Source of the DNA: an uncultured Clostridia bacterium
GTDB taxonomy: Bacteria > Bacillota > Clostridia > Christensenellales > Borkfalkiaceae
DNA length: 23,123 nucleotides
Assembly (NCBI GenBank): GCA_944369635.1
Contig: CALVXL010000023.1
Coordinates: forward strand, 1 to 23,123
Direction of reading: 5' to 3'
Part shown: positions 15,076 through 22,770 of the stretch, piece after piece
Position numbering within the stretch: the first letter of the stretch is position 1
How the letters are laid out: every line of letters begins with the position of its first letter
Program-made: the position numbers and the translations under genes
The notes under the pieces: model-generated
Told to the model about the DNA's origin: nothing
Databases searched by the model: none
What the model saw: only the letters and a program-made list of their open reading frames with translations

Positions 15076-17020
15076 AATGAATCCGCACGCGGCGCACGGA
15101 AAAGCGCGGAAAGGCACGTTCGGAAGATTGATGAAATACCTTTTCAAATATCATAAAGTTGCCATGATCACGGTATTTTTCTGCCTGATTTTAACGGCGG
15201 TGTCCAACGCCGCGGCGCCGATCTTTCTGAACAACATGATCAAAGTCATCGGCAACGGCATCGAATACGGCAACCTTTACGGCGCGGCGGCGGGCTGGAA
15301 CCACGTGTACCCCGAACTTATAAAAATCATCGTGACGATGATCTGCATCTATATTCTGGGAATCGGCGCAAACACGCTCTATACCCAGCTGATGGCTAAC
15401 GTCACGCAGACTTTCCTGCATCAACTGAGAACCGATTTGTTCGATAAAATGCAGAAGCTCCCCATCAAATACTTCGATACCCACACGCACGGCGACATCA
15501 TGAGTCATTACACCAACGACGTGGACGCCGTCCGTCAGCTCGTTTCGCAGAGTATCCCGAATTTGTTTTCGGCGATCACCATGCTGGTGTTCCTGCTCTG
15601 CATCATGCTCTATTACAGTATCTGGTTATCATTGATCGTGTTCCTCGGCGTGTTCTTCATGTTCCTCATCACCAAGAACGTCGGCGGAAAATCGGGCAAA
15701 TTCTTCCTGCAGCAGCAAATGTCCCTCGGTAAAACCGAAGGCTTTATCGAAGAAATGATGCACGGACAGAAAGTGGTAAAAGTTTTCTGCCACGAGGAAG
15801 AGGCGGAGAAAAAATTCGACCTCATCAACGAACAGCTCTGTAACGACTCCACCGCCGCAAACACCTTCGCGAATATTTTAATGCCCATCATGGTCAACGT
15901 GGGAAATCTGCTTTACGTCGTTCTGGCGTTCCTCGGCGGCATCCTCGCCATCCAAGGATTGCCTAACCTGAGCATTACGGGAATTTCCACTCCCGACACC
16001 ATTTCCTATATAGCGATCATCGTTTCTTTCCTCTCGATGAGCCGTCAGTTCACCAACAACATTTCCAACATGGCACAGCAGATGAACTCCGTCGTCATGG
16101 GTCTTGCGGGCGCGGACCGCGTTTTCGTCATGATGGACGAAAAACCCGAAGAGGACGAAGGATACGTGACGCTGGTCAACGCGAATATCGACGAAAACGG
16201 AAACATCACCGAAAGCGAAACACGCACGGGCAAATGGGCATGGCGTCATCCGCACAAGGCGGACGGAACCGTGACCTATACCGAACTGAAAGGCGATATC
16301 CGCATGTTCGACGTGGACTTCGGCTATGTGCCCGACAAAATCGTACTGCACGACGTGACGCTGTACGCCGAACCCGGACAAAAGGTGGCGTTCGTCGGCG
16401 CGACGGGCGCGGGAAAGACGACCATCACCAACCTGATCAACCGCTTTTACGACATCGCGGACGGCAAAATCCGCTATGACGGCATCAACATCAACAAGAT
16501 CAAAAAAGGCGATCTGCGCCGCTCGCTGGGCATCGTATTGCAGGACGTCAACCTGTTTACCGGCACGGTAATGGATAATATCCGCTACGGCAAGCTGGAC
16601 GCGACGGACGAAGAATGTATCGCGGCGGCGAAACTCGCCAACGCGCACGATTTTATCACGCGGCTTCCCGAAGGGTACAACACCATGCTGACGGGAGACG
16701 GCGCCAACCTTTCGCAAGGTCAGAGACAGCTCCTCTCCATCGCCCGCGCCGCCGTTAAAAACGCGCCGGTGATGATCCTCGACGAGGCGACCTCCTCTAT
16801 CGACACGCACACCGAAGCGCTGGTACAGCGCGGCACGGATAAACTGATGGAAGGCAGAACGGTGTTTGTCATCGCGCACAGGCTTTCCACCGTGCAGAAT
16901 TCCGACGTCATCATGGTTCTCGATCACGGCAGAATCATCGAACGCGGCACGCACGACCAGCTTATTGCGGAAAAGGGCACGTATTACCAGCTCTATACGG
17001 GCGCGTTCGAACTCGAATAA
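15062..17020 (+). CDS. ABC exporter, canonical-ATPase subunit of heterodimer 2
   Basis: This 652-residue half-transporter pairs with the preceding gene. Its ATPase has Walker A GATGAGKT (446-453), Q-loop LQDVNLF, altered signature LSQGQ (550-554), Walker B MILDE with catalytic Glu575, D-loop SSID and H-loop His606, so it carries the competent catalytic residues. It is about 60 residues longer than the matching subunit of the first exporter because of an extra hydrophilic segment (about 363-410) between the membrane and ATPase domains; similar linker insertions occur in related Firmicute exporters. The ATG at 15062 follows GGAGG by eight bases and overlaps the partner stop by 14 bases. Two bases after its stop a radical SAM gene begins. 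Confidence 0.9.
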   Translation: MPRIKMNPHAAHGKARKGTFGRLMKYLFKYHKVAMITVFFCLILTAVSNAAAPIFLNNMIKVIGNGIEYGNLYGAAAGWNHVYPELIKIIVTMICIYILGIGANTLYTQLMANVTQTFLHQLRTDLFDKMQKLPIKYFDTHTHGDIMSHYTNDVDAVRQLVSQSIPNLFSAITMLVFLLCIMLYYSIWLSLIVFLGVFFMFLITKNVGGKSGKFFLQQQMSLGKTEGFIEEMMHGQKVVKVFCHEEEAEKKFDLINEQLCNDSTAANTFANILMPIMVNVGNLLYVVLAFLGGILAIQGLPNLSITGISTPDTISYIAIIVSFLSMSRQFTNNISNMAQQMNSVVMGLAGADRVFVMMDEKPEEDEGYVTLVNANIDENGNITESETRTGKWAWRHPHKADGTVTYTELKGDIRMFDVDFGYVPDKIVLHDVTLYAEPGQKVAFVGATGAGKTTITNLINRFYDIADGKIRYDGININKIKKGDLRRSLGIVLQDVNLFTGTVMDNIRYGKLDATDEECIAAAKLANAHDFITRLPEGYNTMLTGDGANLSQGQRQLLSIARAAVKNAPVMILDEATSSIDTHTEALVQRGTDKLMEGRTVFVIAHRLSTVQNSDVIMVLDHGRIIERGTHDQLIAEKGTYYQLYTGAFELE

Positions 17021-17022
17021 AA

Positions 17023-17877
17023 ATGAAAAACTGCAATCTTTGCCCCAACGCCTGCCGCGCGGACAGAACCGCGCGCGCAGGCGTTTGCGGCGTAACGGAC
17101 AAGATAAGAATTGCGAAATATTATCCGCATATGTATGAGGAACCCGTAATCAGCGGCACCAAGGGAAGCGGCACGATCTTTTTTTGCGGATGTTCGCTGC
17201 AATGCGTATTCTGCCAGAACTACGAAGTTTCACGGGCAAAACGCGGCAAGGAAATCACGCCGAAAGAACTTGCCGATATTTTCCGCGATCTGGAAGAGCG
17301 CGGCGTCCACAACATCAATCTCGTCACCGCAACGCACTACGCCGACCGTGTTGTCGAGGCGCTTGACATCTACCGCCCCGCCCTGCCCGTTTTATGGAAC
17401 ACGCACGGATACGAAACGGAAGAAACGCTCGATATGCTGGAAAATTACGTAGACATATGGCTGCCCGACATGAAATTTTGCGATCCCGCCGTTGCGGCGC
17501 GCTACTGCCGCAGGGAGAATTATTTCGAATATGCCGCAAAAGCGGTGGCACGTATGTGCGAAAAAGAGCCTGTTTTCGAAAACGGACTGATGAAACAAGG
17601 CACGATCGTAAGGCACCTTGTGTTGCCGCAGAACCTCGACAATACGATGAAAATACTCGATTGGTTCGCGCCGCTGAAAGACAAGGCGTATTTATCCCTC
17701 CTCTCGCAATATACTCCCTTCGGAAAAATCGGAAACTACCCCGAACTGCAACGCCGCCTTACCGTGCGCGAATATAAAAAAGCCGTAGATTACGCGCTGT
17801 CTCTCGGCATAGAAAATCTGTTTGTGCAGGATATGCGCTCTTCCGGTGAAGAATATATCCCGGCATGGGATTACTGA
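17023..17877 (+). CDS. Radical SAM protein, PflX/COG1313 type
   Basis: This 284-residue protein has the radical SAM cluster motif CSLQCVFC (Cys57, Cys61, Cys64), followed by QNYEVSR, and an N-terminal cysteine group (C4, C7, C11, C22; CNLCPNAC and GVCG) that could bind zinc or a second cluster. This arrangement and the LPDMKF and LSQYTPFG segments are typical of the PflX group, related to pyruvate formate-lyase activating enzymes but of unproven function. No clear ribosome site precedes the ATG at 17023, only two bases after the exporter stop, so translation is probably coupled. Whether it modifies something exported by the ABC pair or merely shares the transcript is unknown. Confidence 0.88.
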   Translation: MKNCNLCPNACRADRTARAGVCGVTDKIRIAKYYPHMYEEPVISGTKGSGTIFFCGCSLQCVFCQNYEVSRAKRGKEITPKELADIFRDLEERGVHNINLVTATHYADRVVEALDIYRPALPVLWNTHGYETEETLDMLENYVDIWLPDMKFCDPAVAARYCRRENYFEYAAKAVARMCEKEPVFENGLMKQGTIVRHLVLPQNLDNTMKILDWFAPLKDKAYLSLLSQYTPFGKIGNYPELQRRLTVREYKKAVDYALSLGIENLFVQDMRSSGEEYIPAWDY

Positions 17878-17888
17878 AAAACCGCATT

Positions 17889-17908
17889 TTCCGTGACGGA
17901 ATTTTTTT
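17889..17908 (+). terminator. Weak terminator candidate after the radical SAM gene
   Basis: TTCCG-TGA-CGGAA is a five-base-pair stem with a three-base loop followed by seven T residues. It is short; the strong hairpin at 18032-18072 is more likely to do the work. Confidence 0.35.
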
Positions 17909-18031
17909 CAGATAATGCGCGTCAAAAAGACGTTGAAATATCTAAAAAAGAAGGCGGACAGCAAAATAGAATAATGCCCGTTTTTTTACATTTTTAAATG
18001 AAGACATATCATGAATAAAAAACATGAGTTA

Positions 18032-18072
18032 AAAAAATTCTCAAGGCAATGTTTCTGCCTTGAGAATTTTTT
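18032..18072. terminator. Bidirectional terminator between radical SAM gene and ispE
   Basis: A perfect 17-base-pair stem (AAAAAATTCTCAAGGCA and its complement) with a seven-base loop has A-runs before it and T-runs after it on both strands. It serves the convergent genes. The last codons and stop of ispE lie inside the stem. Confidence 0.92.
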
Positions 18073-18913
18073 CTCCGTAGAGGAGATGCAATTTCGTAAA
18101 TGCCGCGTCACGCTCCGCTTCGTCGTCGAATACGCCGTAAACCGTGCCGCCGCTACCGCTCATCACCGCCTTACCTCCGACCGCTTCCACGGCGGCGAGA
18201 TGTTCCCGCACCTCTCCGTTCAACGTTTCCGCGGCCGCCGTCATGGCGTTAAAAAGCGCGCCTTTCAGCTTTGCCGTTTCCCCCTCGAGAAGATATCCTA
18301 CCGCCCGCGCCGTGCCGTGCACGGGAAGAATCTTCATTTCGTCGCAAAGCGCATAACATCTGCCCGTATCGACGGGCTTATCCGACAACACGACGACGAG
18401 ATACAACTTCGTTTCCGCATTTATTCTTTCCACGCGTTCCCCTCTGCCGCGCATAACGGCATAGCCGCCGCGCAGCATATAATTTACGTCGCTCCCCACG
18501 TCGGCGGCGACTTTATCGGCAAAAAGCATATCCTTTCCGAAAATTCGGCAAAGCGCGAGAATTACCCCCGCGGCGTCGGCGGAAGAACCGCCCAGCCCTC
18601 CTCCTAATGGGATCTTTTTATCGATATGGATTTCCGCGCCGCAACAGATCTCGCCGTCGAGTTCCGCTTTGCCGCCGCAATGGGCAAAAAAGGCGCGGGC
18701 GGCGCGGACGGCGTTATTTTTATCCGCGGGACAACCTGCTTTAAGCCCCGTTTCCTTCAGCGTAAAACCGCTCTTTTTCGGAGAAACGGCAACAGCGTCA
18801 ACCAAATCGATTGACGCCGCCAGAGATTCTATTTCATGATAACCCGCCCTTACGCCGAGAATATCCAGCGTAAGGTTGATTTTTGCGGGCACTTCGATTG
18901 TCGCTTTCTTCAA
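18041..18913 (-). CDS. ispE: 4-diphosphocytidyl-2-C-methyl-D-erythritol kinase
   Basis: IspE phosphorylates CDP-ME in the MEP pathway of isoprenoid synthesis. The 290-residue protein has the GHMP kinase features: PAKINLTLDI with Lys11, the ATP loop IPLGGGLGGSSADAA (101-115), GSDVNYML with probable catalytic Asp142, and the C-terminal SGSGGTVYG. I chose the TTG at 18913, which overlaps the stop of the SipL-like gene (TTGA), because it gives the usual IspE length and begins right before the conserved strand; a longer frame from 19036 adds 41 unrelated residues read from inside the neighbour. Translation is probably coupled. Its end lies inside the bidirectional terminator. Confidence 0.94.
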   Translation of the reverse strand: MKKATIEVPAKINLTLDILGVRAGYHEIESLAASIDLVDAVAVSPKKSGFTLKETGLKAGCPADKNNAVRAARAFFAHCGGKAELDGEICCGAEIHIDKKIPLGGGLGGSSADAAGVILALCRIFGKDMLFADKVAADVGSDVNYMLRGGYAVMRGRGERVERINAETKLYLVVVLSDKPVDTGRCYALCDEMKILPVHGTARAVGYLLEGETAKLKGALFNAMTAAAETLNGEVREHLAAVEAVGGKAVMSGSGGTVYGVFDDEAERDAAFTKLHLLYGEKILKAETLP

Positions 18914-20430
18914 TAATCTTTCTTTTCCTGTCTGTAAATTACGATTCTTTCCTTTCCGCTGAGCGGATACGCGAGATCGGCGTTCATCGAAGCGATGGCG
19001 TCCGGGCAGGAATTCAGCCGTTTTGCGACGTCCCACAGTTCTTCGCCTTCGATGGGGATATACACGCTGATCGCCGATTCCGCAGGCTTTTTCTCTTCCC
19101 CCTCTTCCACGTCGCCCACAACGCTTATCGAAGCCGTTCTGATCGCCGTTACGCGGAACTTGACGAGCGCGTCGAGATCGAAGCTTTCGGGCGATACGAT
19201 GCGCGCAGCGCTCTCACAGGCGATCGCTTCCACCGAGTACCTGTTCTCGCCCACGTCGTATTCCAGCGAAGTGCGGAAAGGCGCGGTGAGTTCCGTCGCA
19301 AAGACCTTGCCTTCGATATCCTTGCAGAGCGCGACGGCTTCGAGCACGCCCTCGACGGCGATGACGTCGTTTTCGGCGCGTACCGAAGTAAGCGTGGCTT
19401 TTTCGTTCGCCGTGCACATCAGACGCGTTCCCGCGGGCAAAGCCCCCGTAAACGCGCCCCTGCCGCCCACGCGCTTTTCAAACGTCTTTTCGCCGGCGGG
19501 GCAGGTGGAAGTGCATTCGCTTTTACTCATCGTCACTTCGCAGAGAGGCGAATAGCAGTCGAGGCAGCACTCCGTTTCGTTTTCCTTGAAATAACAGCCG
19601 CCGATCTCCACCTGCGCGGAGACGGCAAGCGTGCTCTTGCCCGTATTCTCGTCCACCGCAATGTTGATTTTAAGGTCTTTGAGCGCCGCCTTGCATTGCG
19701 CCGCAAGCGACGGGGAAACTTCTTCGGCTTCCAGCTCGTAACGGAAAGGAATACATTTCGTTTCTTTTAATATATCACTGTTTTCGATTTTTTGCAACAT
19801 ACAGACGGATAAAATCAGCTCTCCGTCGCAAATCAGCGTGCCGACGCCGCACTGTGAAGCCGTAACCGCAGCGCAGGCGGTATGTAAAACGACGTCCCCC
19901 ACCGCATAAGGAACTTCGAATTCCTCTTCCAGCGGGAACACCGCGCTTGCCACTTTGATTTCGCGCACCGTCTTGACGTTCGCCTTTTTCACGATAAGGT
20001 TTTCCCCGCCCGTGAGCGCTTTGGCGCTTTTATCGGCATAAAAACAGGTTTCCGCACCCACCACGGAATGCACGACCAAAATTCCGCCGCCGATCTCGGC
20101 GGAAGCTTTTTTCACGCAGAGCGCGGTTTCGCTATATACGCTTTCGGCGAAGTCCGTCTTGAGGGAATTGGAAAATTCCGTACCGCATTCCGCCTTTTTC
20201 ACCGCGCCGTCCGCCGCGAGGTAAGCCACGCAGAACAGCGCTTTGCCGCCGTAACGGAACTGACTTGCCGTCACTTCCTCCCCCGTAAGGGATACCTGCG
20301 CCGACACCGAAAGCACTTTTACGACTTCGTCCGCGGTGAGCTGCGTTTTGCATTCTATCTTCGTTTCGCTTAAAAGCTTTTTTATTTCGCTTTTATAAAC
20401 GATTTCTTCGTATTTGGGTTCAATAAACAT
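18910..20430 (-). CDS. sipL: DUF3794 (SPOCS) and LysM spore morphogenesis protein, SipL-like
   Basis: This 506-residue protein contains repeated DUF3794/SPOCS-type beta-rich segments (about three copies over residues 5-400) and a C-terminal LysM domain (about 457-500, YIPIEGEELWDVAKRLNSCP). This layout is that of clostridial SipL, which binds SpoIVA through its LysM and is needed to attach the spore coat to the forespore. The ATG at 20430 has AAAGGAGAG just upstream; a longer frame from 20559 reads through the upstream terminator and is rejected. It lies between veg and ispE, a neighbourhood shared with Bacillus. Other DUF3794-LysM paralogues exist in clostridia, so the SipL name is likely but not certain. 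Confidence 0.8.
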   Translation of the reverse strand: MFIEPKYEEIVYKSEIKKLLSETKIECKTQLTADEVVKVLSVSAQVSLTGEEVTASQFRYGGKALFCVAYLAADGAVKKAECGTEFSNSLKTDFAESVYSETALCVKKASAEIGGGILVVHSVVGAETCFYADKSAKALTGGENLIVKKANVKTVREIKVASAVFPLEEEFEVPYAVGDVVLHTACAAVTASQCGVGTLICDGELILSVCMLQKIENSDILKETKCIPFRYELEAEEVSPSLAAQCKAALKDLKINIAVDENTGKSTLAVSAQVEIGGCYFKENETECCLDCYSPLCEVTMSKSECTSTCPAGEKTFEKRVGGRGAFTGALPAGTRLMCTANEKATLTSVRAENDVIAVEGVLEAVALCKDIEGKVFATELTAPFRTSLEYDVGENRYSVEAIACESAARIVSPESFDLDALVKFRVTAIRTASISVVGDVEEGEEKKPAESAISVYIPIEGEELWDVAKRLNSCPDAIASMNADLAYPLSGKERIVIYRQEKKDY

Positions 20431-20469
20431 TTTTTCTCTCCTTTTTTTGGTTTGCCGCTGCACATTATC

Positions 20470-20498
20470 AATATATAACCGCAAAAAGAAAGATATGA
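20470..20498 (-). promoter_or_regulatory. Possible sigma-E promoter of the SipL-like gene
   Basis: TCATATC (20498-20492) resembles the sigma-E -35 element KMATATT. After 14 bases comes TATATATT (20477-20470), a partial match to CATACAMT. It sits about 40 bases before the start codon, and sipL is sigma-E-controlled in C. difficile. The -10 match is poor. Confidence 0.35.
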
Positions 20499-20522
20499 CA
20501 GATTTTACAAAATTTATGAAAC

Positions 20523-20553
20523 AAGCCGTCCCGACCGTGTGTCGGGACGGCTT
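20523..20553 (-). terminator. Terminator after veg
   Basis: AAGCCGTCCCGAC and its exact complement form a 13-base-pair stem with a five-base loop, nine bases after the veg stop. The T-tract on the minus strand is short (TTGTTTC), so some read-through into the SipL-like gene is possible. Confidence 0.7.
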
Positions 20554-20562
20554 GCGCATTCT

Positions 20563-20805
20563 TCAGCCGAGAGATTTCAGTTTTACCGTTCCGCAAAGGT
20601 ATTCCGAATAGGAATAAGATGTTTTTCCCTTGAAATCCTTTTCGAACGGACTGACTTTGAAAAGCGCGGGATAAATGCCCGTCAGTTTGCCGCAATAGCA
20701 GACCTCCTTGTTTCTGCCGAGGTTCACCTTGACCTCTACATCTTTGTTGAAAAATTCCGCAACGGCTTTTTTCGCGTCGCCGATGCCCGAAGTATTTTTA
20801 ATCAT
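20563..20805 (-). CDS. veg: Veg family protein
   Basis: This small protein of 80 residues has the conserved Veg core: VEVKVNLGRNKEVCYCGKLT, then IYPALFKV, and SYSYSEYLCGTVKL near the C-terminus, matching the GRRK, TYPSVF and RVSYSYADILT segments of B. subtilis Veg. Veg is a highly expressed small beta-barrel (Sm-like) protein linked to biofilm control and sporulation or germination in Bacillus; the exact molecular role is unclear. I place the start at ATG 20805; a GTG at 20823 would add six residues but falls very close to the predicted transcription start. Neither has a strong ribosome site. The order veg, SipL-like, ispE parallels Bacillus veg-sspF-ispE. Confidence 0.87.
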   Translation of the reverse strand: MIKNTSGIGDAKKAVAEFFNKDVEVKVNLGRNKEVCYCGKLTGIYPALFKVSPFEKDFKGKTSYSYSEYLCGTVKLKSLG

Positions 20806-20833
20806 ACCCCGATATTTTCCCACCGAAGCAAAA

Positions 20834-20861
20834 TTTATACCGTTTCCGCTTTAAAAGACAA
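20834..20861 (-). promoter_or_regulatory. Possible veg promoter
   Basis: TTGTCT (20861-20856) and TATAAA (20839-20834) are 16 bases apart on the minus strand. The -35 box touches the end of the preceding terminator stem. Confidence 0.45.
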
Positions 20862-20886
20862 AACGCGCGGGTTTTCCGCGCGTTTT
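20860..20886 (-). terminator. Terminator of the acidic zinc-ribbon gene
   Basis: AAAACGCGCGG-GTTTT-CCGCGCGTTTT forms an 11-base-pair stem. On the minus strand it ends in TTTTGTCTTTT, 17 bases after the stop of the gene. Confidence 0.85.
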
Positions 20887-20902
20887 CAACACAATTGTTT
20901 TA

Positions 20903-21418
20903 TCATTTATCGTCAGACGCGTCGTCATCGTCCTCGTCGTCCTCATCCTCGTCGTCGTCCTCTTCTTCGAAATCTTTCTCGTCGATTTCGGGGATTTCGA
21001 AATCATCCGCCTCGTCCATGGCGACTTCGTCCTCGTCTTCCTCTTCTTCATCGTCGAACAATTCGTCTGCTTCCTCTTCCGCCAAACGCGAAAGCGACAA
21101 CATTTCCTCGTCGTCCTCGGTGTCGTCGGTATCTTCTTCAAGATAATTTTTCCACTCTTCGTCCTTATCCAAGTCTATATCGTCTTTCTTGAAGTCCATC
21201 TCTTCGCGGCACTTTGCGCACATCTCTTCCCCTTCTTTGATGTAATTCTGCTTACAGATGGGGCAAAGTTCCATCGGTTCTTCATCTTCGTCTTCTTCCA
21301 CGGCGAACACAAGCTGCGGTCCCAATTTAAGTTCCGCTTTACACACGTCGCAATACCCCTGATTGCTGTGGATATAATTTAATTCGCACCTCGGACATTT
21401 AATGTAATCTCCCGCCAT
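20903..21418 (-). CDS. Double zinc-ribbon protein with long acidic tail (unknown function)
   Basis: This 171-residue protein opens with two matching four-cysteine ribbons: C8, C11, C23, C26 and C52, C55, C67, C70, each with CxxC, 11 residues, CxxC. The rest, from about residue 79, is dominated by Asp and Glu (about two thirds of residues), ending in nearly pure acidic runs. The acidic tail makes the plus strand rich in TCG, TCC and TCT triplets. I do not recognise a named family. Acidic tails of this kind occur in RNA polymerase delta subunit and in proteins that bind basic partners, so a role near RNA polymerase or nucleic acid is one guess. The ATG at 21418 has AGAGG eight bases upstream. 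It has its own terminator. Confidence 0.8.
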   Translation of the reverse strand: MAGDYIKCPRCELNYIHSNQGYCDVCKAELKLGPQLVFAVEEDEDEEPMELCPICKQNYIKEGEEMCAKCREEMDFKKDDIDLDKDEEWKNYLEEDTDDTEDDEEMLSLSRLAEEEADELFDDEEEEDEDEVAMDEADDFEIPEIDEKDFEEEDDDEDEDDEDDDDASDDK

Positions 21419-21682
21419 ATCTGTTTCCTCTTGTTACGTTATTTTAAGTTTCCGAACGCAAGCTTTTGATTTCGTTTCCGTAAAAAGAAAGGTTTCCCCC
21501 GCGCGGAAACAAACTTGCGTCATATATACTTATTGTATTGTCTTCCGTCCGAAAAAGTTACTTTTTTGCGATTTTTCGGGCTTCGGACATACATTTTTCG
21601 TATCGCATAAGATTTTAGCAATAAACGTCCGATTTGTAAACTGTTTTTTATATATTTTTTTATATATTTAAAAATTTTTCTT

Positions 21683-22447
21683 TCACTGCACCTTTTCGAG
21701 AAGCATTTTATCCGCAACCAACGCGATGAATTCGCCGTTCGTCGGCTTTTCCGCGCCTACATACGCGCGCACGCCTAAAATATTGTTTATACTCTCGATC
21801 CTGCCGCGGTTCCACGCGACTTCGATGGCATGACGGATCGCCCGCTCCACTTTGCTGGCGCTTGTGGAATATCTTTCCCCGATCATCGGATATAATTTTT
21901 TGGTGATGTTGTTGATGATGCCGGGGTTGTCCACCGCCATCTTGACGCCTTCCCGCAGATAAGCATACCCTTTGATGTGCGGCGGTATACCTACGTTGAT
22001 AAAAATATTGCTGATTTTTTCGTCCAGAGAATTCCGCCTTACGCCCTCGCCGTACACGCGCGCCTTTTGCGCGGCCCTGTTTTCGTCGAGATCGCGGAGC
22101 CGTTCGATCAACACGTCGTAAGAATACGGCTTGGCGATGAAAAACGCCGCTCCCTTGGATAACGCCTTTGCAATGATATCTTCCCGCACGAACGCGCTTA
22201 CGAGCACGAGCTTGGTATTCGGCGAAGATTCTTTCAGCTTGTCCAGAATACAGAAACCGTCCATACCCGCAAGCAACAATTCCGATACGGCAAAATCGGG
22301 TTTCTTTTCCTCGAGCAATCTGTAACCGCTGATCCCGTCCGTCGCAACGCCGACAACTTCCAGATCGGGCGTCGCTCCGATGATCTTTTCCAGTTCCATG
22401 TTTCTCTTTTCGTTATCCTGAATGATAACGACGCTCTTTTTCTCCAT
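21683..22447 (-). CDS. spo0A: Spo0A-type sporulation regulator with altered receiver domain
   Basis: This 254-residue protein has an N-terminal receiver domain and a C-terminal Spo0A DNA-binding domain, very well conserved (PPHIKGYAYLRE, then SASKVERAIRHAIEVAWNRG, then KPTNGEFIA). Numbering matches B. subtilis Spo0A, but the phosphoacceptor Asp56 is Glu (AVSELLLAGMDG) and Asp10 is Gln (IIQDN); Asp11, Ser84 (for Thr84) and Lys106 are kept. It may therefore act without phosphorylation or be controlled in another way. The ATG at 22447 lies seven bases after AAGGAG; a GTG at 22453 would sit on that site. The 264 bases downstream to the zinc-ribbon gene are AT-rich, with no gene or clear terminator seen. 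Spo0A boxes lie upstream. Confidence 0.93.
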   Translation of the reverse strand: MEKKSVVIIQDNEKRNMELEKIIGATPDLEVVGVATDGISGYRLLEEKKPDFAVSELLLAGMDGFCILDKLKESSPNTKLVLVSAFVREDIIAKALSKGAAFFIAKPYSYDVLIERLRDLDENRAAQKARVYGEGVRRNSLDEKISNIFINVGIPPHIKGYAYLREGVKMAVDNPGIINNITKKLYPMIGERYSTSASKVERAIRHAIEVAWNRGRIESINNILGVRAYVGAEKPTNGEFIALVADKMLLEKVQ

Positions 22448-22548
22448 GAACACACTCCTTAAAATTTTATTTGATTATCCTTTTTCAAAATAACCGTATT
22501 CTATTTTACACCTTTTTTATGAAAAATAAAAGTATTTTTGAACAATAT

Positions 22549-22556
22549 TTGTCGAA
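22549..22556 (+). promoter_or_regulatory. Spo0A box 1 (TTGTCGAA)
   Basis: A perfect match to the Spo0A binding consensus in an AT-rich context, about 100 bases before the spo0A start codon. Confidence 0.65.
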
Positions 22557-22703
22557 ATTTAAGACTTATTTTAAATTTTTTTATTTTGACGGCAAAAGAA
22601 GGCGAACCTTGAAACAATATGCGGTTATTATGTAAGATTATATCCTTTTTTGACAAAGTTCCAACATTAAAAACGCCGTGTTTTTCTTATGTTTTTAAAA
22701 AAT

Positions 22704-22711
22704 TTGTCGAA
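22704..22711 (+). promoter_or_regulatory. Spo0A box 2 (TTGTCGAA)
   Basis: A second perfect copy with similar A/T flanks, about 255 bases before the spo0A start and in the same orientation as box 1. Confidence 0.55.
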
Positions 22712-22770
22712 TTTTTTGCAAGCGGAAAAATGAAGCGCTCCCGAACCTCACACGCAGGCGTTTTCCGTCC

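Noticed and set aside
15878..16954. Minus-strand ORF (358 codons)
   Set aside because: Antisense to the canonical subunit of the second exporter; no ribosome site or motifs.
20911..20970. TCG/TCC-rich low-complexity stretch as a possible simple repeat
   Set aside because: It is the complement of Asp/Glu codons in the acidic tail of the zinc-ribbon protein, so coding explains it.
21520..21717. Minus-strand ORF of 65 codons overlapping the end of spo0A
   Set aside because: Lys/Ile/Tyr-rich translation of AT-rich DNA, out of frame with spo0A, without a ribosome site.
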